A stretch of 64,000 nucleotides of DNA from Lateolabrax maculatus (Eukaryota; Chordata; Actinopteri; Acropomatiformes; Lateolabracidae), in NCBI GenBank assembly GCA_031216445.1, contig CM062219.1, positions 19,723,001 through 19,787,000 on the forward strand, read 5' to 3'. Both the position numbers and the translations under genes were made by a program. How positions within the stretch are numbered: position 1 is the first letter of the stretch; each line of letters opens with the position of its first letter. Below the pieces are notes generated by a model. That model made no database searches and had not been told where the DNA came from. It saw nothing but the letters and a program-made list of their open reading frames with translations. Positions 55,702 through 64,000 of this stretch are shown here, in pieces.

Positions 55702-58700
55702 GTGAGGATTTACCTCTGGGTTCCTCCGTTCATTAACTGAAGAATGGATTTACTGACAAAATACATCTCTTATGGACAAAAATGTATTCAGGAGCAGCAG
55801 TTTGGCCCAGTTGTTATACCTTTGAATAGCTGCATCCATACTGTGCTTGTTCCCAAGATAACAACTTTAACACTCCATAACAGACTTCCTTGAAGAGCTG
55901 TTTCGTTGTGATCCTGAAAGAGTTATGTCATGACCTTTGAAATAGTAAGCTGATTTTCCTTGTAATGATCACAAAGTAATTATTTCACAATCAGGAGAAA
56001 ACATAAATATCATCATTCTTCAAAATAGGTGTGAGAATTCAACAAGGGCTGCTACTGTTGATTATTTAATAATTTTCACTAGAAGCAGAAGGATTGTGTT
56101 TGGTGCTAGTTAATCCATCATGTTTAATTTTGTAGATTAGCTGATAAATTATTTTGTCTGCTAAAAATCTGCAGTTGAAACAATTAAAATAGTTTCAGTT
56201 ACTTTACATTTCGAGTCTCTGTAGCGTTTGAAATTAGCCTGGGAAACAGATGAATCTGCAAGCTCGTGTTTCATTTGCTCTGGCAGATACGTCTGGCCCC
56301 TCTCCCATTCAAACTGACTTCTCTGCCATTTTATCGGGCTAACCAATCACAAGCGTTGGTGGGTTTAATACGATGACTGACAGAGACGAGTGCCGTTCCG
56401 GTATCTATGTAAATATCCAAGATGGCTGCCTGCCGATACGGTACGTTGAGCGGCCGGCTACAGTGGCAGTATTAAACGGACTGGACGTTAAACAACAGCA
56501 CTTAAACTTTATGTTAATATGAAATATGTGTTTGCCGTACATGTGACAGGACGTACCGTCCAACAGGACAGCGTTTCATTGCTCTGATTGGTTGTCTCTG
56601 CCAGTCAATAATGCTGCTTGGAAATCAAAAATCAATTGAGAGGTTCCAGACTAATACTCATTTGCGAGTTAGTCTGGCAATGCCAGGCTAGTTTAAAATG
56701 CCTTATTATGGTAGAAGCTGAAGTTGAAATACTGAAAGAGGTTGAAGTGGATGTTGAAACAAAATTTCTGAATGAAGGTGAAGTGGCATTTAAAATGGAA
56801 GTGCTGACAGGACCTACAGTTTTAATTTAAGTGCTGAAATAAATCAAGTTAAAGTGTGAATGCCGAGTGAAATTGAAGCGTCAGTTTAAGTATAAAGCCC
56901 AATTTATAGTTTCAGTGTCCGAGTGGCTGTGGAGGTCAGCGTGATGTAAATTTAATCGTCTGCTAATGTCAGCCAGGGTCCCCCGCGGGTATCCTTGTGC
57001 AGGCCAAAATCTATGACCGTACACACTGACAGATGTGAACACATCCACATATGAAGCTTCCCAATGTGGTGCAGTGATGTGGAAGTCAAAGTGCTGAAAG
57101 GAGTTGAACAGTCAGTTGGAGTATAAGTGGTTAAAGGAGCAGGATTTGTCAGTTGAAGTGTAAGGAAAGGAGTTAGCAACAGTGTGTCAGTGTCAGTTGT
57201 TATGTAAGACGTTAGTGGAAGTGGTGGCCGAAGTCTAAGTGCAAAAAGTAGTTTGTATATCACTTGAGAGGAGTTTAAAATATTAGTATTTAGTGTAAGC
57301 ACTAAAAAGAATTGAAGTATCAGACAGTGGCAGTTAATGTTTAAGTTTTAAATAGAGTGACTGTCTCCCTTCTTGTTGAGGCCCAAAATTCAAAAAACGA
57401 AGTGAAAAGTAGTCACATTGAAGAAGCTGGAACTAGACAATGTTTGATATATTTCAGTTGATTGATTATTGTGTTTATGTACCTCTTAAAGTCTTTTTCA
57501 TAATTACCAGGGCTATTTGAAAATGTGAATAATATCGTTCAAGATTATGATGGGTTGTATGCACTGTGTGAATAATTTAGGTTTTCTTAAAACAAACTGT
57601 TAAAAAGTACATTTCTTAGAATTGTGAATTAGTCAAGTGTGACAGCTCATTGCAGAACAGTAATCAGTGAGATCTGTGAGGTTTTTGGTGAAACTGACAA
57701 CAACCATGGATTTACACCAGCTTAACAACCAATAAATAACATAGGGAAAATTAGCTAAAGTTCCACAACAAACATTTATTCAAAGTAACTTTTACTCAGG
57801 TCAAATCAATCTATCTGACTTCAACAGTGTGAAGGATGAACAGCTGGAATACAGACAGTTTATTGAAGCATCCTAAACAGCATGAAATGACTTGTTGAGG
57901 TGGAGATCTTCTCTGAAGTATTTTCTTTGCATCAGAGACGTGACAGTAGATAACATGTAATCATGAAGCAGCAATGGATCAGGAACACAGTGAGTCACTG
58001 AACAAAGACTCCACTGACGCAAAGGTTTTGTTTCATCACATCCGTCATCGCTCTCGCCCAGTTTGCCAGGTCAAGACTCATCCTTCTCAAATTATGTCAC
58101 AAACATGTAGTGTCATCACAGCCTCAGCTGGTCTCAGCCAGTTTACAGGGCGTGTCCTCGCATGATGTCAGATACCTGTGAAATGACTTCAAACTTTCAT
58201 CCTAATTCCATTTTCTGTCCTATTAACCTTTTCTACTTTACTTTTTATTTTTCCTTTTCATTAACTTTCCTTTTTTTAACCATATTTCAGCTTAGCTTTA
58301 GTGTCAGCTCAGTTTTTTTGATGTTTAAATATTAGTAATGTAATAATAATTAGTAATTAGTTTTAATTGACCTAACAATTATTACATGTATTATTCATTA
58401 TAATTACTCATATAATCCAAATTATTACATTAGTTATTAGTTATATATTGAATTATTAATAGTTACATTTTAAATGTAAAATAGATATGTATTGTAGAAA
58501 TCAAATCAGCAGTATGGTCCTTTTAATGAACCCATTAGCTCAGGTCATGACCCAGGTCAGCCCTCTCGGTGTAGCTATGGTACATTTTGTTTCTGCAGTT
58601 ACATATTTTACAGAATAACAACTTTCCTGTGACATAACTCAGGATTCCTTTTTGCCAGCCTGTGGAGGTGTTGTTCTCCCCTGTTTCATTGTTTCACCCT

Positions 58701-61700
58701 CACCCTTAGGGGCTTATTATCATAAGTATCCATTTGTTTGTTTTACATTTTTCATGATTTTAATTTTCAAATGTGACTTTTAGATTTAGTTTTTGTCTCA
58801 TTTTTTTTTGTGAAAAAAAAAAGATTCTTAACAACATTCTTTTTATGTCATTTTTTTTGTTGACAAAACACGTTTTTTGACGAAACCAAAGAAATACTAT
58901 TTTTTTCCCACTATCTTGCATTACTACTATCTAAAGTGGTAGGCAGTAAGGAAGTTGTCCTCATGTATGTATCCTGCATCTACCCTGCGTTAATACTGCA
59001 GTAATTTCTTGGAACGTTTCCTGTGTGGGACTTGTTGCAGTGGCTTTTTTGTTTCTTCTCCCCATCTGTTCCTTTTCCATTTGTGGCACTGTTTCCGCTA
59101 CCTGCACTTTGTTTCCACATTCACAGCTGATCAGAAGGTGAAGCTACAGTATTCAAATGAAATGGAATTAGCAGTGGGGTAATCTCTGACTGTTAATCCA
59201 GATCTGCTGCTGCTGCTGAGTCACTGCAGCACGTTCATGTCTCTGCCAGTTAAATCTGACCAGCGTAATGTAAACAACCTCCTGTTGTTGTTGTTGTTGT
59301 TGTTGTTGTGTTGCTGTCTGGTTGTCAGAGTGCAGCCAGATTATTTTAACAGGGAAACCTCTGTTCTCCATCCAAGCACTACTTTTTATTTTCCAATGTA
59401 ATTAATTCACTGGTTTTGAATATGTAAAAGAGTGACAAAAGAGAAAATGTTTCCCTAAACATGACCTTAAATGAAATGAAAATAGCAGATGGCTAATCTC
59501 CGCAAAAAGACTATCCTCAAATTCAAACACCCTGGAGAAACAATACAGGATTAACCTAAACAAAGACCCCAAGACCTTAGACAAGTTAGAGTGGCTCAGA
59601 CACCGCTCCTGATGTGGGTCAATAAAGCCAAATGAGACACTGCCTATGATATTGAGATACATAAATAACCCCGACTTTATTTGAAGAATAAAAACACCTC
59701 TTTGTCCAGCGCCTGGACCTGCCTATTTCTAGTTTTTTGTTGATAATGAAGAGACCAATAAAAGGCAGTAAATGACGGCACTTTGGCCGAGTTAGCAGGC
59801 ATGTAAACTGTTGTATGAGGTCAAGGAGGCAGTCGGTCTCTGCAGAGGCATATAAACAACAGATACAAAACACAATCCTGCACTATCCATCAAAGAGACA
59901 AGACATAAAAGCAGCTCATCAGCCGAAAGTTAGAAAAGTTCAGCTGGCAATTGAATATACAGTTCATGATTCATGACTGTACACTGTATGTCTGCACCAT
60001 AGACACACCTCTTCAATGTCTGTGGAGGTTGGGGACACGGACTGTGGAGTGGCAGACATGGGTGGTGGTGCCCATTTAAAAAAAAAAAAAAAAAAAAGGG
60101 CAAATGTTGGGCATGCTCCAATTACCCTGAACTTGAAACACACTAGAAGGACTACATGTCCCCTCTGGCCTGTGAAGGCCTCAGGATCCCCCAGAAAGAG
60201 CTGGGTCAGGAAAAATAATGTCTGGACTACCTTTCTTAGCCTGCTGCAGCAACCTAGAGGAACTTAGAAAATGGATTGATGCCACTTTGACAGATTCTGT
60301 CTTTTTCAGTCCAACCATGGAAACAGGCTGGAAGTAGGCCAGTTGTTTTTAGTTTGGGCGGCTAAGAGCTGAGAGGTTGAACAGTGTCAAGTTGCAGATT
60401 TGTTGGCTGAGGGGTCGGTTGCCTTCTGACCATTGACTCCTGCTGTCCAGCGTTACACATTCCACTCACTGAAACCAGCAATTTAAGTTCAGAGACAAAT
60501 CAGGAATGCACAAATTAAGAATTGATTTGAATGTTAAAGTCTGAATTTTAGGCATTCTTTTCAGGAAATTTCTGTGAATACACAAATAAAAGTTACTGTT
60601 GGATTAAAAAGATGAGTTTTTAGATTATATAATTCAAGTCAGTTTCTACCTCAGCATCAATTTTGGCATGTAACCATCTTTTTGGAGCTCTCTGGTTTTG
60701 TAGAACGAGTTAGTTGGTAGAATGGTGAAAGCATATGGTAATTTTCAGTTAACACCAGCTTTGGGGAATACTAACATCTTAAACCACTTTCACCCACAAA
60801 TGAACTTGTAAACATGTTTTCAAGCCATAGCTGACCTATTCATACCAGGCCGCTGTAATGAGTAACAGGGACATCGTTTTTTGGAAATAAATGCTTCTGT
60901 TGAGTTTTTTAAACGTCATTTGTTAGTGCTTGAAGCACCACAAATGAAATTCCCATTCACCTGGATTGATGGCAGAAGTCTTTGTATGGAAATCCCAAAA
61001 CCTCTGCAAATAAAAGGCCACCCTGTTACCATTTAATTTTTGTTGGCCAACTGTGTATTGAGTCTCAAACTGAGTACTTCTGTTTGCTTCCTGGGATGAA
61101 ACGCAGCCCCACATCCTGACAGATTACACTCCGTTTGAACAGTGTTTGTGAGTGAGTGAGTGAAGGAGCTGCCTGACCCTGCCCACAGTGAAACTCAAAC
61201 TCATAATACTCGACATAAAGAGAGGAGGACAAAAGCAGCTTGACCAGAAATGACAGCTAAAACGTTTCTCAGCACACTTTTTTTCTATTCATTCGGCTCA
61301 GGAGCTGTGAAACGAACGGATAGGCACTGTGCCCAAGCTTTATAATAGTAGGGAAAACCCTGCTGTTTATTCTGGCATCAAGTTGTCGTTCTACAACCTT
61401 GTGTTGTAAAATTACATTAAAATTAACTTTGTATCCTTGTATGTTGATGACATTCTTATGTAAACAAACACTTGTAAACACAACAGGCAATATCGAGGTC
61501 ATGTGCATATATCATACGATAAGTCGATAACATAATTATTGCGACACAGACCGTAGATGTCCTGTGTTTTGTTGTCTTACATGTTAGTAAATTGAATATG
61601 TTTGGCCTTCGGACTGTTGGCTGGACAAAACAAGACAACTGATGACATCACCTTGGGCTGTAGGAAATTGTGTTGCGTTTTTCACACTTTCTGATATTTT

Positions 61701-62111
61701 ATGGACTAAACTATATGTCTATTAAAAAAGAAAATAAATGGTGCATTAGCCTAATCAATAATGAAAAAATGTTAGTTGTAGCCCTACTGTCTATGACTAG
61801 ATACCACCAGGGGTAAGTGGGAAAATATGTTTTTTTGTGATATGGCTGAACAAACCTTTTAAAAGTAGCCTTCATGGCAGTGTTTACTGGGTGGCAATAG
61901 CTCTGAGCAATAAACTGATTTACTGATACCAACATTAAAAGTCACCACCAACCTCATGTAGTTAATGTTGGTTTCTTCAGGTGCGTTTGAAAGCTGTATT
62001 TCAAAATAATAACATCCCTTTCTATTTTATCTTCATTCAAAACAAAAAGAATGGAACATGAGTGCCAATGCTAACAATTGAATAGTTTGTCATAACATAC
62101 ATTTTCAACAG

Positions 62112-62192
<81 letters not shown>

Positions 62193-63374
62193 TCAGGGAG
62201 CCTTAATGGTAGCTAAAATTATATTTTCTAACCTTTTATTTGACCTTTTTAATGTATTAATAACTAGGTTAATATGTTAATTATCATGATATTTTGGTTA
62301 CATCACCCAACCCTAGTGTGTGGTATAACCTCCTAGAATACTGTAGGGTAATTTTACTACAATTATTCCACAGTAACTGTATCAGTCTATATCTGTTGTA
62401 GAAAGCTTTATTTAAACATTAATAACAAGCTGAAATTGTACCTGCCACATGTTAAACCCAGGTCAGATAACATATGTTGACCCCTCCAGAACAACATCAG
62501 ATGCAGGTTTTTCCTGGGTCCTGGCTTCAGTTTAAAAACTCCAGCTGAACATGCTTAATATGAACAAGGGTGGCCCTGTAGTAGAAACCAGGCCAAGTGT
62601 TGCGCTGAAAAAGCATTGCTGTCTGAAAGAGAGAAGAGAAGCACCTCAGGACTCAGGGCCTCTTTGTTTGTTCACTCATGTCTTTGTCTTGAAATTTGTG
62701 TTTGTGTTGATTGTATCCCTGAGTTTTGCCGTGGGACTGGCTGTTGAATGGTTATGTATTGATAGAAATATCAGAAGGGAAATCGTAGACACATTTTTGT
62801 TATTTATCAATTTATTTTGTTGAAACTTTCATTTGGTGGACATAACAAGTAGTCAAAACTGTTAATTTCTGGTTAATGTAATCTTATGATTACAGGAAGC
62901 TTCATATGTTTAGATCACAAAACACAACTGAAACTGGATTGGGATTATTAAGTGTATCACTGTAGATTTTGTCTTAATTATCACCTTTCACACTTGCAAG
63001 AAGCATTCAAAGTAATGAGTAAAGTAGGCGTTGTGGGTGGAGTGACAGTGAAAACAGGGTTGCTGTCATAAGTCTATCAAAGACTTCTGCCTCGAGTAAG
63101 AAAGAGGATAAATACGTCCTCATTAGGAAACATGAGGAAAAGAACAAATGTTTCACTGGTCATTACAAACATCCCCAAGGCCTAGTGAGATGAGGCAGCT
63201 GATGTTGTGTTTAACCTTGTTGTTTATTGTTTGTTGTAGGATACAGACATCTCCCCCGCCCAGCGAGACGAGGCCGTGCGCTGGTTGACGGAGCTCCACG
63301 GCAGGCTGCAGCTGTACCCAGAGACCCTGGTGTTAGCTGTTAGCATCCTGGACCGCTTCCTCGCTCCCATCAAG
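55588..63374 (+). CDS. ccni: ccni, cyclin I, 5' part
   Basis: Cyclin I is an atypical cyclin expressed in post-mitotic cells; in mammals it acts with CDK5 in survival of podocytes and neurons. Two coding exons are in the window: 55588-55701 (38 codons, MKFIEPWGRQRLSFLLEKAV ...) and 63240-63374 (45 codons, DTDISPAQRDEAVRWLTELH ... YPETLVLAVSILDRFLAPIK). Both align with the CCNI N-terminus and the start of the cyclin box (LDRFL motif). The rest (CCNI is about 380 residues) is off the right edge. CCNI2 is the alternative, but the first exon fits CCNI better. The gene is divergent from ccng2, as in human. Confidence 0.9.
56231..56694. mobile_element. hAT-like MITE with subterminal hairpins
   Basis: Ends are inverted: 'attagcctgg' (left) and 'ccaggctag' (right). 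Flanking octamers GTTTGAAA and GTTTAAAA match at 7 of 8, suggesting an 8-bp target duplication. Each end has a subterminal hairpin: right CCAGACTAA/TTAGTCTGG (56647-56677) and left ATCTG/CAGAT. No transposase frame, so it is non-autonomous. Confidence 0.65.
56700..57330. repeat. Degenerate 'gaagttgaagtg' tandem repeat tract
   Basis: Many diverged copies of units such as 'gttgaagtg', 'agtgctgaa' and 'cagttgaagtgt' run through this stretch, interrupted at about 56895-57060 by unrelated sequence. The plus-strand ORF at 56618-56830 (EVEILKEVEVDVETK...) is only the repeat translated. Confidence 0.6.
57380..57480 (+). mobile_element. Dispersed repeat family A fragment
   Basis: Contains 'gaagctggaactagacaatg' and 'tcagttgattgattattg'. 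Confidence 0.55.
59203..59309. repeat. (CTG)n and (GTT)n trinucleotide repeats
   Basis: A short CTG run at about 59203-59217 and about nine GTT units at 59284-59309. Confidence 0.9.
60078..60097. repeat. A20 homopolymer
   Basis: Uninterrupted A-run, possibly a retroposition tail. Confidence 0.9.
60135..60290 (+). mobile_element. Fragment of a fish LINE 3' end
   Basis: Contains 'gactacatgtcccctctggc', 'aggatcccccagaaagagct', 'gtctggactacctttcttag' and 'cctgctgcagcaac', which I recognise from the terminal part of a common fish LINE that ends in a 'ggatgg' tail. Truncated and frame-shifted. Confidence 0.55.
61585..61790 (-). mobile_element. Dispersed repeat family A copy, reversed
   Basis: Reverse complement of family blocks: 'ttgaatatgtttggccttcg', 'aaaacaagacaactgatgac', 'catcaccttgggct'. 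Closely parallels the reversed copy at 24905-25230. Confidence 0.6.
62114..62186. repeat. (AT)n microsatellite
   Basis: About 36 uninterrupted AT units, able to form a cruciform. Confidence 0.95.
63240..63374 (+). CDS. ccni: ccni coding exon 2
   Basis: 45 codons, phase 0 both ends, DTDISPAQRDEAVRWLTELH, GRLQLYPETLVLAVSILDRF, LAPIK. Acceptor 'tgtttgttgtag', donor gtaaat. Confidence 0.94.
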
Positions 63375-64000
63375 GTAAATAAATAGCTGCTACCAACTGC
63401 GAGTGTGACACTATGTCCACTATGTGAGTGTACAATATTACAATTTATACTACTACTATTACTGTCACCATTACTGACCTAGGGGGAAGAAAGGTAATTA
63501 GGTCAGCCCACTAGACCGTAATTATGTGGAAATGTTGTGTTTACAAACATGTAATTAAATGGCTGCATAATTTACATTCAAATCATCAAAATAAGCACAG
63601 CCTAGTCGCTTGTGTAAGCAAATCATGGACTCATAGCTGTTGTGGTGGGGCCACTTGAGGCATTCATATATCATTCTGAGAGCCCTGTGGTCCATGTGTA
63701 CCTGTGCAGCTATGGCTCTTGACTATTTTATTTTAACTTGTAACTTATAGAGTAAAGCGTTTGTATAAGTGCTACCTTCTCTAATGCACTTCTCCTTTTC
63801 TTCTGCTGCTTTATGGATAGCTGTCATGTCATGACGTTTTAAGGTATCCATCCTGTAGTTTGTGGACGGCGGTCTCACAAAGCCAGCAGCACATGCCTGA
63901 CACATTCCTTCTGTGGGGAAAAAACTCCTTGAGGGAAAATGTTGAAATGAAATGCAGTTACAAATGGCAGAAATCCACCAAGTGCAACGCTTGTATAGTA
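63375..64000 (+). other. ccni next intron (incomplete)
   Basis: Runs to the window edge; contains a reversed transposase-like zinc-finger fragment at 63723-63905. Confidence 0.6.
63723..63905 (-). pseudogene. BED/TTF-type zinc-finger fragment, transposon-derived (tentative)
   Basis: The frame reads MCQACAAGFVRPPSTNYRMD then TLKRHDMTAIHKAAEEKEK. It has C-x2-C at residues 2 and 5 and H-x5-H at 25 and 31, and NYRMDTLKRH resembles the zinc finger of fish hAT-type transposase-derived proteins. The frame is open upstream of the ATG towards the window edge but stops soon after the finger, so this is probably a relic inside a ccni intron. Confidence 0.4.

Larger units (their letters stand above)
55702..63239 (+). 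other. ccni intron after coding exon 1 (7.5 kb)
   Basis: Holds a hAT-like MITE (56231-56694), a degenerate direct-repeat tract (56700-57330), family A copies (57380-57480, 61585-61790), (CTG)n and (GTT)n arrays near 59200-59310, an A20 run at 60078-60097 next to a LINE fragment (60135-60290) and a long (AT)n array (62114-62186). No exon seen. Confidence 0.7.

Overview
This is nuclear DNA of a ray-finned (teleost, probably percomorph) fish. The evidence is spliced genes with GT-AG introns, proteins that align with vertebrate families but in fish-like versions, abundant (CA)n/(GT)n microsatellites, and several dispersed repeat families typical of spiny-rayed fishes. No bacterial, plasmid, phage or CRISPR-like structure is present. 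Exon models were built by eye from protein-family similarity, splice signals and reading-frame phase. Every internal junction listed keeps the frame, but no transcript data were available.

Layout. (1) About 1-32.4 kb, minus strand: 5' part of wdr7 (WD repeat protein 7, Rabconnectin-3 beta). Seventeen coding exons give about 907 residues, roughly 60% of the usual ~1490; the remaining 3' exons lie left of the window. (2) About 32.4-33.4 kb: a short divergent promoter region between wdr7 and taf1c. (3) 33.4-43.6 kb, plus strand: complete taf1c (RNA polymerase I SL1/TIF-IB subunit C), 15 coding exons, predicted 1097 residues. Its intron 6 has the signals of a minor-spliceosome (U12-type) intron. 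(4) About 43.9-52 kb, minus strand: complete ccng2 (cyclin G2), 7 coding exons, predicted 334 residues, tail-to-tail with taf1c. (5) About 52-53.9 kb: a short divergent intergenic region with CCAAT boxes, a GC box and a truncated LINE-type 3' end. (6) About 53.9-64 kb, plus strand: the first exons of ccni (cyclin I), continuing past the right edge.

Functional picture. These are housekeeping or regulatory genes with no shared pathway: vesicle acidification through V-ATPase (wdr7), rRNA transcription initiation (taf1c), and two related atypical cyclins (ccng2, ccni). The divergent ccng2/ccni pair is also adjacent and divergent in human (4q21), so it looks like an ancient inverted duplication kept in a compact form. 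wdr7 and taf1c sit on other human chromosomes.

Most noteworthy: a U12-type intron in taf1c; (UG)n tracts lying against 3' splice sites in three genes, always in the same orientation; a 56-bp nearly identical repeat in two taf1c introns; upstream ORFs in the taf1c and ccni leaders; a hAT-like MITE with subterminal hairpins; and CLEAR-like E-boxes in wdr7. I found no convincing undescribed multi-gene system.
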